64,000 bases of DNA, from positions 45,054,979 to 45,118,978 of the forward strand of contig OX463780.1 in the NCBI GenBank assembly GCA_949825025.1, written 5' to 3'. This document shows positions 14,163 to 28,750 of this stretch, in pieces. A model generated the notes under the pieces. The model was not told where the DNA came from, searched no databases, and worked only from the letters and a program-made list of their open reading frames with translations. Every line of letters starts with the position of its first letter. Positions within the stretch are counted from its first letter, which is position 1. The stretch is from Siphlonurus alternatus. Lineage: Eukaryota > Arthropoda > Insecta > Ephemeroptera > Siphlonuridae. Both the position numbers and the translations under genes were made by a program.

Positions 14163-15598
14163 AACAATTTACCCCTTGAAAACTCACCTAAAAGCAAATA
14201 TTATATTTTTTTGTAAAATAATAGTAGATATATAATTATATCATAATTATATTTTATGCATTTTCCAAGGAATTTCTAGAATTGCATTATTACCATTACC
14301 TCATCAAAGCAAATTTCAAAATTCATAACTTCTTTTCTGACCTAATCATGTTGTAAATCTGATATAGCTCCGTCTTTTATGATCATTGGTCGCTAAATTC
14401 TTCAAAATTATGAGAGTAAAATTCAATATAATATAAATTTCAATATAATATGGAGAAATGATCCCCAATGCACCTAGGATTTTGTTGGTATTTTCCAAAC
14501 TGGAAAGGCCATGGTATCTTCTATGGCCTATAAGCAAATCCCAGCATTTGTCTATTTGCATTTCATTTGAATTAGGGAACCATGAAAATTTAAGTTTTAA
14601 TGGTCGGATTGATGGAGAATGTCATCCCTATGCACTGTAACCGTTCTTTTTATTTGGATAAAATCCGGTGGCACTTTTGGAAACAAACTTACAACTATCA
14701 TACTATCATGTTAGATTTCAGTCATGCTATCCAAATGCTCTCATTTTACCATTTTCATTTTGTGTTTGCATCAGCTAATGTACAAGCATTGCTATTAATT
14801 TAGATTATCGAAGTAAATTTGGAAATTTACCAGTTTATATATATCAGACACAAATTTTTATTTAATAAAATAAATAAATAAAAAATAATGACAAAAATAT
14901 AAGATCAAAAAAAATTTACTGGGTTGCATGTTAAGATTAGTAAATTTTAAATTAATTATAATCCTATATATGGTAAAAAGTATATATTTATAGTTTTATG
15001 TTCCCTTTTGTTTGTTTTGAAATTTTACAAAACTAATAAAATTAGCACAAGTATAGTATGTAAAATGTTATATCGAATAACCTATAATTTCAAACATGTT
15101 AATGTAGTTTTTATGCTAAAATTAAGTAAATAAGAGAAGAAACAACAAAAACAATAGGAAAATTATACTAAGGACCATGAAATTATATTGTTTGATTAAA
15201 GTGGTATTGGAAATTTTACAGTATATTTTAATGAAAATTCACGCAGGTGCAATTAAAGTCCTGATGCATTTCGTTTCATTTCAAACTATTTGGGTGGTCC
15301 TATTTGAAAAAAAAAAAACAACGATAATTTTGAAGTTTTTCGTTCATTTGGTGAGTTTCTACATTTCTACCATGAACTGAACTGGTTTTTAAATGTAAAG
15401 AAATACGATAAAATTATTATCTTGGTAAAATTGATTCTATTAAAAGTGCATTACTAAACTTAAAAACTAACTAAATTTTATGGAGAATCTTATTTTGACT
15501 TCTAATAATATTTCACTGTTAGAATTTATTTATAAAATTGAATATTATTATTACTTTAGAAAATGTTTATATTTTTTTCTCTGTTTTAAATATCTTTA

Positions 15599-15717
<119 letters not shown>

Positions 15718-18700
15718 TGGTAATCAGTATAACATGATGATAATAAAATGTTTCAATTAATACCACAGCTAAACCTACAAGTACATATTTATCGAATGTT
15801 TCATTTGAATAAAAATTACATCATAGGAAGAGAGAAAAAAAATATAGGTTATATAATAATTAAATAGGAAATGGCAAAATTACTGTCAGATAGATAGAGG
15901 AAATCTACCTTATTGGAAATGTTATATAAATTGTATCATCAAAAGAATATTATATGTATGTTTACCTCTGAAATGTATATATAAGCTTCTTTTATAAATT
16001 TAGCTAATATCTGATTATTGGATTCTGAGTAATTGATAATCAGGAAATTATACTTTAGTATAATGCGAATTACGTCATTAATAACATAAAAAAGTTGTAT
16101 ACAATAGTTCCTAGATTTATTATTACAATTTAGTTCGAATAAACCTTCAGGTAAAAATTTATCGTAAAGACCATTTCTTCGTATCGTCAGACAATATTTT
16201 TTTATATTTATAATACACATACCATAATGATAGAACAATTGATAATGTTTTTTAAAGATATTAAAATAAAATATTTGAATTCCTTATTTGGATGCTTTTT
16301 AATACATGATCATAAATTTTTTATTTTTAAACATGCTACAATTTTTCTTAGAAACTTAAAAAATATATATATTACTGCTCTTGATTTTTATCTATTTTTT
16401 TTAAAAACTTCCTTTAGGTATATTTTATTATTTTATAATTTTTATGTAAACTGAATAAAAAAAAATGAACGAATTTTCTTCATTACATCTCTTTGTACAT
16501 TGTACATAAATATTTACCACAAAAAAGTAATATTTAAAAAAAAAAAAAAATCGACTATGACATTTCAATCTGTTGAAAGACCATATGTGTAGTAAAAAGT
16601 ATTTATTGAATGAATCAAAATACTGATTCATAAATGACGAGACATAATATAGAAAAAATTTAAGTACTAGCTATTAAAAGTCAAACATGAAAGGAAAAAT
16701 AAAATATAGTATAATAATATATTTTTTTCATTCATGTATAGTCATGATTGAACAAGGTATTAAAATTTGGCACGTGGCTTAAAGTTCAAGTTTAATTATT
16801 AAAAGAGAAACAGGATGAGATATAGATTTATATTTCGCAGGCTTGTATATTACTACAGGTGTGATGAGAAAAAAAAAAAAATTGAAATTGTTTATCTCGT
16901 TTATCCCCTCGATTATTGTATAAAAAGGTACTGGATCGAAAGTAGCATTTTATTCCAAGTAGAATAAAAAATATTTTATTTAATTAATAAAATTAATATA
17001 TATATATATATATTTTTTGGTTTTACAAAAATAAAATATTAGTCTTTAATAACAATGTGCTAAGATATTTAATATGAGAAATTTCAAAAATTGAAAACAT
17101 AAATATTTGTATATAAATGAAATTAATGTATTTTGTACTATAGTACAAAATATATAGTGCTATATAGTGCTATAGCAAAAGCTAAATAAAAATACTTACT
17201 TAATTGAAAAAAAATATTATTTATTTGGTGAATCCAGTTAAAATAAGTGAATATTTTAATATCAAATTAAAATTAGCTACAAAGTTTTGAGATGAGATCA
17301 TTCTTTAAAATGACTAAATTTTCAAGCGACTTCTTTAATAAATTCATCTAGTTTTTTTTTTTGTTATTGCTGTAAAAACTAAATAAAAGTTAAAAAAAAA
17401 TACTTAACTATTTCCTAAATGTCTTTCTAATTATATATATGTGGTGCTAAAAAGAAGGAATAGTGAGTTATTATTATAGGAGAAGACGACAGGTTACAAG
17501 AAATAAAATTATGGAATTCCATTCATCTCGCTGATGCTCCATCGCTGCTTGTCGTATATAAATGATAATAAGTGGCTGATTTTATTTCTTAACGGCTGTT
17601 GTGTTAATTAACTTGGAAAAATGCTCAAGATTTTTTTTTTTTATTTAAACTTGAATCCAGTGGCAGCAAGATTTTGGGCGGGAAGCGTAGCATCATCATA
17701 TTATCTAAGAACCAAGAAAGAAATATCAATAAATGATGTAATACAAAATTAAATATATTTATATAAAAATTAACATTTTACTTGAAATAAAAATGAAAAA
17801 TATAAAAATTTGTATTTAATAAAGTGAAATAATTCAAAATATAAAAATAAATATTTTTTTAAATATAAAAATGTGTGATATTTGCATAACCTTTTTTAAT
17901 ATTTTATCTTGGATTTTGCTTGTTTGAATGTCACTAGCTTTATAGCAAGGACTAAAGGTAGCGGTGGTGTGCTTTTTTTTTTTTTGTGGTGCTGGGTGGG
18001 TGGTATCTTATACCTATCCTAGGCGAGCAAGTAAAAGCATCACTATGCTGCTGCTTGTATATCTAAGAAGCTATAGGCCTAGCTTACCTGCTGCCTCTTA
18101 GATATAAAAACGAGTTCCTATAGCCCCAAGCTTTTGCTATATATGCTTGTGTGAGAGAAGCAGCAGTTTTGTTTAGTAAAGCATGCCCTCTCGTTTACTC
18201 GGCCATAACATCGAGATCACCTCGCTATTTGGCCTTGCGTTGATGCACCTTTCTTCATCATGTTATCTTGCAATGGACCCTTTTGCTTATAGTTGCTAAC
18301 TTCTTGGTTTGCAGCATTCCTATAAACTTGCTGACTCCATTAATTTTATTTTACGTCACTTAATTTCATTGATTTTTTTGTTGTTGTCCTCTTCCAATAT
18401 ATTTTATATATTTTTATTCTATATAGCATTAAAATTGAACATAAAATTCCATATTAAACTAACATATTTCATGTCAGTAAGTGATTATTTAATGACAATA
18501 CCTCTCTCTTGTAATTGCACAGGGAAATAATCGTGCAATGATTCGGTCGTGAATCTTTCAATTTGTATATGTAACTAATTTTGATATAATTAATTGCGTT
18601 ATGAATGGATTTCATGTCTACGGTGACATTTCTTAATTGAGCACCGTTTTTACCTAAAAACACGTTAGAAAGATTATATTAATAATTAATTTAATAAGGA

Positions 18701-18910
18701 AATAAATTGAAAACAAACATTTGGCTAATTAAGGCTTGATAATTCGATATACTTCTTGGAACGAGAAATCTTCATGAATTTCTGGGTACAAAATGAAATT
18801 GAAATGGTGTGCTTTTTGTGTCACATTTATACTGAAGTATTAAAATAAATACACAAATTCTCTATATAATTATATATTTTTACAAAAATGAGAAAAAAAA
18901 ATACGTCTTC

Positions 18911-18911
<1 letters not shown>

Positions 18912-18932
<21 letters not shown>
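18912..18932. repeat. T-rich homopolymer tract
   Basis: Run of about 21 T, with no recognisable retroelement attached. Confidence 0.7.
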
Positions 18933-18941
<9 letters not shown>

Positions 18942-19183
18942 GTGAACAAATTTTTATATTCTAGTTACCACTAAGATGTAAAGTACCATCATAGCATCAT
19001 GGGATGCTGAAAAATGCATTGTCTATAAAATTATGGAGAACTATTGTTATTCGATTGTTATTTTGTCTCATAATGAAATTATTGTAACTTGTAGCAAACT
19101 AAACAATATAAGCAGAAAGTATTTAATTTTATCTGAATTGTAGGATAATTTTTTATTTCTGACAGAACCAGAGAATCAGAGAC

Positions 19184-19604
19184 TTTAAGGGCATTGGGTG
19201 TAGCACCGGTAGTTGGCAACACTGACGTATCTTCACCATGTTAATTTTTTATCATTGCTCCTCGGAGTAATTTTTATGCTAGAGCTAAGCTGATTGCTGT
19301 AGTATCAAGATAATTAGTAGCCCAAGTGCACAATTTGGCTAAATAAAGCCTGATTTAAAGAAAATTATTTTTTAGTAATTTTTTAAATTAACATGCATTT
19401 TTCTAAAATATAAAAAAAAAATACTTTTCTTTAAATCAGGCTTTATTTAGCCAAATTGTGCACTTGGGCTACTAATTATCTTGATACTACAGCAATCAGC
19501 TTAGCTCTAGCATAAAAATTACTCCGAGGAGCAATGATCAAAAATTAACATGGTGAAGATACGTCAGTGTTGCCAACTACCGGTGCTACACCCAATGCCC
19601 TTAA
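19184..19604. mobile_element. large TTAA-bounded foldback (about 420 bp)
   Basis: Arms of about 180 bp begin TTTAAGGGCATTGGGTGTAG and end CTACACCCAATGCCCTTAAA. They are almost identical, with differences such as TTATCATTG versus TGATCATTG, around a loop of about 50 nt. TTAA sits at both ends, as expected for piggyBac-type insertion. There is no transposase, so it is non-autonomous. Arm identity indicates recent origin or arm homogenisation. Confidence 0.75.
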
Positions 19605-21654
19605 AACAAAAATTAAACAGTCTAGCTTGTAAGGAGATACTGTACATATTTTTAACTGTACGATACAATGGCATGCAGTTTAACTGAACTTTTATCTCAA
19701 AATTTCTTATAATAGAACAATGAACTTGTAGCTAATAACCCACATTAAGAACACACAAATATTTTATATGAAAAATCAAATAAGAAGTATTAATTTTAAA
19801 AAAAATAAAAAAAATATCACTTTAAGTCATGATAGAACAACTTTTTAGTTTATTTTTATAAACTTCAATGATTTTGAATATACTTGATGATATCTAATAC
19901 AGGGAGAGAGAAAGAAACATAGAGAAGGAGACAGGTAAAAATTAGGCAACATTTGAGCTGTTGTCGGTTTGTTCACAAGATTTTGTTCACCGGTGCTTTG
20001 TTGTCCTTGCTGTCATATCGGGACACCGTTCATGCGAAATAATGGCTCAGCAACAGTACCTGCTATAGATCGCCATCTTTGCAGGTGTTGCTAGCCAGTG
20101 AATATTTATTTAAATTACACCCTAATATTGAAATTTTTTTTAATTTAATTCAAAAATATTAACTTTGTTATATAAAGATGTTTTTGAGTTTATAATAAAA
20201 TTGTACAGTATATCTATATTAATTTATGATTGCTTAGCGGTTTTCGTAGTTCGTTATTCAAAATTTATAAATTTTATTAAAATGTATTGTGTTGGACACG
20301 GTTATCAATAAAATGAAATGAATTCGCGTTATGCAGAGAAAAAGGAAGCAATTATTACTGTATACAGTATAAATATAATATTTATTTATTTTATATAAAA
20401 TTATCGTTCAAATTTTCAATAAATGTGTGAATGAGGTATTAAAGAAAACACCTTTGTTCCTTACATTTAAAGCCATAATCAATAATTATAGTAAATGAAC
20501 GTATTGATGTTTAACATAAATGGAAAAACTGGCATGCGTGGTTGCCATAAATTTTTATTTTTAGCTTTTAAAATGCCATTAAAAAATTATTTTTTTAAAT
20601 TTAAAAATTACAACAATTATGAATTTCATAAATGCATCCAAGCATACTTCCTATAAAAAATATTGTTAGATAAAATACGATTGTGCTATACCGTCGACTA
20701 TAAATGATTTATTTAATTAAAAATTAGTCTCACTCTTATCTAAAAGTGGGCATTAAAAAAATACAAGCAAGTACGTTTACTATTTTTGTTTCCATTCTTT
20801 TAGATTTAACATGTATATTATTTAATAGATTTTAATTGCAAGAAACCATTGTTTCGAGATAAACAGTGATAATCGGGGGTTGAAGAGGTGATGCGCTTGC
20901 TAAACATTGTCCAGAGGTGCAGCCGCCCTGGACACGGATTAAATTACCTGACGCCATTTTTATTTATAACTTTGTTCTCAAATTTTGTATAAATTAAAAA
21001 GTTATATAAAATAAAAAAAATGAAGAAAACTTGAATTGTTAGTTATAAATATACCCCTTATTTTATTTTTTTAAAAGAGATATTAACAAAATAATAACTT
21101 CTTTTTTTTCATGAATTGATCCTGAAAGTGTTTATATTTATTTATTGATTTTTACTTTTTTTACTTTATTGGCTTCTCTTTTAAAATGTACTGATATTAT
21201 TTCTGCTTCATATTTTCAATGACCTATTCTAATAAAGTAATGTACAGATTACTATACTTACGGAACTCATTTTTGTTGAACTGTTTTTAATGTCATTTTT
21301 CTATACATAAATACTATAATATAGAGTGAATTTTGATACTGAAACGATTGATATTGTCGTATTCACTACCACCAATTCTAATTTATATAACATCAATGAG
21401 GAGCGGATCTAGATCTAGATCTTACATATATTATTAGGATTTACGCCCTCGCCATTTTTTTTTATCTGACGTGGGCAAAAGTTCCCCTGCAATTGTTTTT
21501 TAATTTTTTAACAATGTTAACATTGCACTAATGTGAGAAGCACTATTTTTTAATTTTACTTAAAACAACCTTGTTTTATTTCTGTATTCTCGTCGCTTAT
21601 TCTAATGTACCAAATATTATTGTGTTAACGGAAAGCATGATTGTTTTGTTTCAG

Positions 21655-21788
21655 GAGGGTCTGGGACCCCAGGAGAGACTGGGTCAAACGGAGAGAAGCG
21701 GCGCGGACGCTGCAAGTGGTTCAACGTAGCCAAGGGCTGGGGCTTCATCACGCCCGATGACGGTGGACAGGACGTGTTCGTGCACCAG
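21655..21788 (+). CDS. lin-28: lin-28 internal exon: first half of cold-shock domain
   Basis: Seen: a GC-rich exon follows a pyrimidine-rich acceptor (TTGTTTTGTTTCAG) and ends at a strong donor (CACCAG/GTAAGA). It is 134 nt: two bases completing a Gly-type codon (xGA), then 44 codons. The translation has a Gly/Ser/Glu-rich lead, then [15 protein letters not shown] (RNP-1 region with the aromatic RNA-binding residues W, F, W, F) and DVFVHQ (RNP-2), so it covers cold-shock strands 1 to 3. Known: Lin-28 is an RNA-binding protein that uses this domain and two zinc knuckles to bind pre-let-7 and mRNAs, blocking let-7 maturation and controlling developmental timing. The exon enters in phase 1, and no in-frame ATG lies just upstream of the acceptor, so the start codon is in another exon. 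The KGWGFI version resembles arthropod Lin-28. Identification is firm; the exact 5' edge rests on the acceptor. Confidence 0.95.
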
Positions 21789-22811
21789 GTAAGAAAAACA
21801 TCACACCTGTAACTTTTAGGAACCTCAGCCTCAATGAAGGTATTAGGATCTTAACTCCTTGTGACCCCACCTGAATGAAAACACCCCCTTTCTTCTGATT
21901 TTTTCCCCTTGCTATGCCATACAGTCTCCTGCAACAACCTCGAATTCAAAACGACATCTACAATATACTCACGGTTTTGAGTCCAGTAAAAGTGAACGAG
22001 GGTGTGCGAAAATTTATCCATAGATGCACATTGTCATAAATCCCTACAATAAATCTTGAACAAAATTCATGACGATCAACTTTCTAAGCGTTTTCCTTTG
22101 ATATTCTGTATCATCTCTTTACTGATGTACCAAATTCGAAGTAATCTCGACTATTAAATATCTTACCCCCACTTAATTCGTATTATCCTCTTAAGAGATG
22201 CATGTAAGTGATATTTTTATGTGTCAATTGCCCCAAAACACCAACCAACCAACCGATGTTTTTATAATTCACTTCAATGAATAAAATTGGAACACACAAC
22301 ATTAAAATGCTCTCCCCATGTTCTTATTTATAAAAATGTAAAAAATTTGTCTTATATTATTTACCTCGGTTGAAAAAGAAATGACAATATATGTTTTACT
22401 CACTTCTTTTCCTTTTAAAAGTTTCTTAATTATTTTTTCAATTACATGTATCCCAGGTGTACAATATTACTGTTAGAATAAAACCTAAATCTTTAGAAAG
22501 AGGGAAAATCTCACTCTTTCTCTCTCTATTTTTTTTTTACTTAATATATTTAATTTAAATACATTCTACGTCATTTCTTTTTAAATTCATCCTAGAAAAT
22601 CTGTTCTTTTTTTATTCCTTGTTCTCTGTTGCTTGTGCTAGTTCTTTGTCGCAAAGAACAACTTAGCAGGCACAATGGAAGAACAAGGTTTACAAAGAAA
22701 CTGCGTCGTTGTCTTCATGTCTTATATCGTACAGAAAAGCATTTTATTTATATATTTTTTTATTCATCTTATTATATAACACCGCCGCCACACGTAACCA
22801 TCATGATGTGC

Positions 22812-22954
<143 letters not shown>

Positions 22955-24879
22955 TTTTTTTATTTACTTTTTTTTATTATTTAAAGATTAAGAATTATCT
23001 GAATGCATTTTTTCAAGTGTTCCACTGCAGTGAGTTGCATTTACAAAAAAACAATAATAATAAGTTTTGGGTTGCATTCATTATGCAACTGCTGCTGCCG
23101 TACCATGACATGCTATGCATGTTCTATAAAAAAAAACTTCAGAAAAAATGCACTGATGTGTTATTCGTCATTTTAATATAATAGAATACAATAGTACCAT
23201 GTCAATAATAAAATAAATAGAAGGATTTATTTTTTTTTTAGAATTTTAAACAAATAAAAAATATAATACATGTTATAATATGAAAGAGAAGACTTTATAT
23301 TATTAAATTTAATTCTTTTTTATGCTTGAAAAATGTTGTTTTTAATAATGGTTGTCAACAATAATAATGCTGTATTATAGTTTTGTTCAAAGTCATTCTT
23401 ACTATTTGGCTTTCAATATTATAATGTGCATTATTATTATTTTTTATTATTATTCTTACATAAAATATATATAAAATGTAATTATTTTTCCTTGATGCAT
23501 ACAAAATTGTGTATTTTATTTACTAAAATGTATACAAGATGATCTAGTGACGTCAGAGAGCCTTACAATCAAATTGACAAATTGTCTCACGTCTATTACA
23601 ATTGATATATCAATTTTATATCACTGATTGATTTGATAAAGAAATTTATTTTTTTTTGGAAGAGCTTGATGTAATTAACAGCGATATATCACTGTCATAG
23701 ACAAAGGGGGAGTTATTAGAAATGCTCCCTGAGTTTCTACCATTGATGCCTTTTCAGTGAAATCGTGGAGAGCAGATGCAAGGAGAAAATTGCTAGAAAA
23801 AGTAATTCTCACAGGCATGAATCCTAGAGAACGTTCGATCAAATAGTTAGTGAATACACAATCCGACAATCGATTAATGAATCAATGGTATCTGACTCGA
23901 TTCAATTCTTTATTAGCAATTTTCAAAACTTACATACAAAATTTTATTATATGAAGATCGCATTCAAAGATACGTTCAAAATACACATACTTAAAAATTA
24001 AATGTATCATTAAAAACAATTTTTCAACAATAATACTTTTCAAGTTTTTTTTTTTTTCAATAAATATACTGTACTGTATGTGCAGCCTCTATAAGATTCA
24101 TATAAGGAAATGTTATGATTGATTCTCATTTGATTGAGTATTTACGAATATACCTCATGCTTGAAAATTGCCTACCTCATCAAATGACCTCTCTTCAAAA
24201 GAATCATTTTCTCGAAGGGAATCCTAAGCAAGTTTGCTTTCAAAATTTTAGTACAAGGTGTTTTTAGAGTCAAGCATCATTGTCTTTGAACATGCAAAAA
24301 TATAATTATTATTCCTCTTTAATGTTGGAATAGAATTTTATTGACGCATGATATACAAAGTGTCATAGGTTGTATTTTGTATTGCAATGGTGGGTTTCAT
24401 CCTCCAAGTTATCATATTAAATAATTTCTCTATTTTAGACAATTGTGACTTATAATTAGTACTATTTGTTATTGGACATCACTGTATTTGATATAATTTG
24501 CAATATATTAATTTCCAAATTAATCCTACTGCGTAAATTATGTTTAGCTTACTTTTCTAAATTTCTTGTAGTCAAAGACTTTCTTGTAGCATTAAAATCA
24601 AAACAAAATAATGTTAATTTTTGTTATGGTGAATTATACTGATATTTTTATATTAATGTTACAGATTATTTCAATAATTTTTCAGCTTCATAATTTTGTC
24701 ATTATCTTGATGAAATTTCTCATAACCATTAACAAATATCAAACTAAAAAAAATAATATATTTGAATTGATATAACTTTATACCGTCATGTTTGTTTGAT
24801 TGAATTATTTTTGCGAGGGCGTGAACATTGTTGTATAGTATACACTACACATATTACATACATACAGTTTGCGAATACT

Positions 24880-25070
24880 AGAGGGGGAGGAATGGAGGGG
24901 GGGAGGGGAAGCTGCTTTTAGCACATGGTGACGACGTCGCAACACTGCCCGACGTAACCCAGGTCATGGTTTGCAAGCGACGTCACCGCGAATAAAATAA
25001 GCTAAGTAGCAGCAGCCGTCGTTATGGACGCTTAGCTAGCTTGTAATATGGCAGCTGTTATACCAGACAT
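24880..25070. promoter_or_regulatory. GC-rich intronic island, possible enhancer
   Basis: A G-rich block (GAGGGGGAGG and similar), then GTGACGACGTCGC, GCGACGTCACCGCG and a CAGCAGC run, standing out from AT-rich intron sequence; an exact TGACGTCA follows just downstream at 25111-25118. The CRE-like sites suggest bZIP binding. No exon borders fit. Function is inferred from composition alone. Confidence 0.25.
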
Positions 25071-26110
25071 CTGCAACTTTTTTTTGTTGAAGATCCTCTT
25101 CATGAAATGATGACGTCACAATCATGCTTCATTACATTTAAAAATATATGTTTGAATGTATTATAGAACTTATAAATATGCAAGAGGTATGAATAGAGTA
25201 CTTTATGGTTTCAGCATCTTTTATATTTTTATTTTATTTACATACTTGCTATTGTTGTAATAAGGGATAAAATTTGATCATAAAAAATAATACAAATCAT
25301 TAACCTTTTTTTTTATTTGACTATAGTTAATTTAAATGTATATCCTGCATTAAAGTACATACATAAGATAGTGCAGTACAGTATGTCTGTTTCACTATTT
25401 ACAAACAAAGGGAAAATAAAATGATGGAAGCATGCAAAATAAAACACATAAAAAAAATGGAAAGTATATTAAATTTTAACATGCGATATTACCTTTAATT
25501 AATATTTAATTTAACACGAGTGCAGTCGTTATTAACATTGTTTCTACCTTAAAATAAAAAAAAAAAAATAATAATAATAATAAAGCTACCTTTGTATATA
25601 TTATCTGCCTTTCTGTCTTTCTGTATAAATTTTCCAGTGTACCCTGGAACACTTGTTATAAAGTGAAAATTTTTAATGGTCGTCTTACGTTACATATAAG
25701 TTAGTCTAGTATAAGCAGTAACTAGCAGACATTACATAAAGATATAAATTTAATATTATATATTATACATAATATTATAAAATTATATGGATACAATTTA
25801 TCAATTCAAAAAATCCTGTATGGTGCTTTTTACGATAAATTCGTGCAAGTGTAGAATAAACTAACACGCTTGAAAGTTCGCATAATTTTGTTAATTATTT
25901 TAACAATTAATTTGCTTATTTATAAATTAATTTTAGAGTTTAAATGAGCAATTGTGTCATTTAATTTGTACTTCAAACTTTATACTTTAATTTATATATT
26001 TACATTTTGACAACGATTTATCTAAATTTAAATACTAATTCCTGATGACTAATTTTGACGTGATTCAAGAGAATGTTGCAGAAAAGAAAAAAAAAAATCA
26101 CAACTTGAGC

Positions 26111-26142
26111 AAGGACTATATTATACAGTATATTATAGTCCT
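26111..26142. repeat. short near-perfect hairpin inside a CAACTTGAG inverted pair
   Basis: AGGACTATATTATACAG pairs with its complement, flanked by CAACTTGAG direct copies at about 26101 and 26147. This is possibly the remnant of a small element. Confidence 0.35.
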
Positions 26143-26975
26143 CGCAACTTGAGTAGAGTTTGAATGAGTAGGCTTTGATGACTTCACGATACGCTTCTTT
26201 CACTTTTGAATGAAACATTTCTGAGAAAAATATGACGCGAAATCAACCTATCACATCTCTTTGATGACGTCACTCTTACGTCACTATGGTGATGCATTCA
26301 TGAACAAGGAGAAGGTCACCAAAATTTTACGATCATATTGATTGAGGAATTGCACCGGAAATGTTAAATTTCATGCAGCACCAGTGGAACGCTTTATTTA
26401 TTGAATTGAATTTATATAAAAAACGAGATGTATAATATAGAAGAGACCGTCAGTTTCAAAACCTAATAATAAGGAAGGCTAAATAATTATATACCATTCA
26501 TGGAGGTGTTTTCTCATTTCTGCATTATGTTATTGTCTGGTTTTGAAACAAATGTTGGCCTATCAAGAGTGTAAAAATGGCACAAGTACATTGATAAAAA
26601 AAAATAGTAAATACATTTACACTTTATAGACTATTTCATTTCGAATCACATCATAATAACACTAACCATACTTTCTATTTTTTTATGCATATATATGGAG
26701 GAATTTGTGGGAATTTTTGTTTTTAAAGAATCTCAATAATTCGAGTTCTTGGAACTGACCTCCTTAAATTTTAAGAAGAATTGTTGAGAACTCGCCATCT
26801 ATAAGATGGTATATAAAACTTGAAGTGCATTTGTTTGTTAAAATTGAGGCATTGCTTATGAACGGAAACATGAAATTGTTTTGAGAAAATCGCCATCTTG
26901 AAATTGCTCAAACCATAAACGATTAAAATTATTTCATGTGATTCCTTCTTGTACAGAAATAATTCTGGCTTCAAA

Positions 26976-27093
26976 GTACACTCGTCGCCTCGGAAAATTT
27001 CCCACTTACAGCCTTTTTAATCACCAGCATGCCCCGTAAGAATAACACAGGTTATGGCTGCAAGTGGGAAATTTTTCAAGGCGACGAGTGTAC
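26976..27093. mobile_element. 118 bp MITE with TA-flanked inverted repeats
   Basis: The ends read GTACACTCGTCGCC and GGCGACGAGTGTAC. Arms of about 38 bp extend through GGAAAATTTCCCACTT. TA at each end immediately outside CACTCG would fit a Tc1/mariner target duplication. The unit lies in a lin-28 intron. Confidence 0.7.
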
Positions 27094-28629
27094 CTGAGAT
27101 AATCGTTCTCAGCAGCTCGGTTAGACCACTGGACCTTCTGCTTTTTTTTATTACTCTACCACAATTGGACAAAACTTATTCACATTATAAATCTAAATAA
27201 AGATAATGTAATCCATCAAACAACTAAACATTATAGTGTTTTTATTTTGCATTGTGAAAGTTTTGCGAGTGACTGATGGCCTTGACAGGTAAATAGTTTT
27301 ATGATGAAGGAAGCATTATATGAATCACGTGATACTCGATACAGCCAAGAGAGGAAAAAAAACAAACATGATTTGCGAATAAAACTACGTCGTTTATAAC
27401 ACGGATTATTATTATTTTTTTTACTCCACAGAAAGAAGCTCTATATAATGTGAGTTGATTTGTACATTTTGTTATTTCACCTATGCGTATTTTGTACCGT
27501 TTTACATTGTAATTAATTTTTTATGGTTTTTAAATTATATAATGTGATTTTAACCCTTTAAGATTACTACGATATTGTACTATTAAAAATACAATTAAGC
27601 ACATTTATTATTATTTTTTTATACTCAACGATTGGCATAAAATCAATTGCTACTGATACTGTGAATATTATGAAGGCGTAATTTCTACTACAATAACAAA
27701 CAGAAAGTGCATTGTTTATGGGAGAGTGGGTTCTAAATTAATTATAAATTGCAGCGAAAAATTCTCCTTTAAATAAATTCACAATAAAAATAATTTCTCT
27801 CTATAGTATTTTTTCCAGTGTATGTGAAAAATTGAATTTTTGAAATTCCTAAGTACTCTTTCAAATATGTTCTTGGAAATTTGAAAATTTACATATTGCA
27901 ATTATACTCAATATTTTCCAATGTAAAAGTAAACGAGGATTTTTGTCGTTCTTCAGTATAGTTTTTCATAGGATTGTGTTTGAGAAAGTTTGTTGATTTC
28001 AGGATAAGAATTGTGGAATCAAGTTTTAAGAACACAGAGAGCGAGGAATTGAATGTAACTGTATTAAAATATTCATAAAATGTGGTTTAGGTCATCCCTC
28101 TGGGCTTTCGTTTTATGTTTAATACTTGACAATATAATTTTCTTGGAAATCAAGAAGTAGTGTATAACATTAACTGTTAATCCCTTTTCTTTTTTTTTTT
28201 TTTTTTAATTCAAATTCTTATCATAGTTATAAGTAATAAAAAGAATGAAGAATTTTGGTATCGTATAACTTCAAGCTAATAATTTAGTCCTATGTTATTA
28301 TATTTATTATATAGCAATAATACTGTGGTATATTATACTGTATATGGAGGATTATCTGTATATAATTTAACTGAAATAAAATAAAATCTTAAAAAAACTA
28401 CTTTTAAATATATCTATTGAAATAAATTTTAATAAAAAAGTACATATAGTTTATAAATATAATAGCAATTAAATAGTAAAAAAAAAAATGATAGAATGAA
28501 GAAACCAGATTTGGTATGTTTAGGTCGATGACATTGAAGTGGTGTAAGTTTTGCGTTGAATACTAACATCATGTTAACCACGTGGCATTTATGTGACGTC
28601 ACATTATATGGTTTGAATCACCACAGCAG

Positions 28630-28750
28630 CAGCAGTATAATGTAGAAAAAGGGAGGCTGCGGCTCCGGAGGTAAAAGAATCTCTCTAACAACGTTGCTGA
28701 GAGGAGGGAAAGATGAGAAAAACACGTAAGGAATCCGGTCCATCCTGTTG
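28630..28750. promoter_or_regulatory. small GC-rich intronic island
   Basis: Contains CAGCAGCAG, GGCTGCGGCTCCGGAG followed by GTAAAA, and an ATG frame of four codons ending C/GTAAGG near 28713. It could be an exon or an enhancer; nothing in it is diagnostic. TGACGTCA at 28594 lies just upstream. Confidence 0.2.

Noticed and set aside
24172..24179. Second perfect let-7 seed match
   Set aside because: It lies in an intron and would not be in mature mRNA; kept only as a measure of chance occurrence.
28713..28725. Short ATG frame ending C/GTAAGG as another lin-28 start exon
   Set aside because: It has only four codons, no protein character, and also lies downstream of the exon it would precede.
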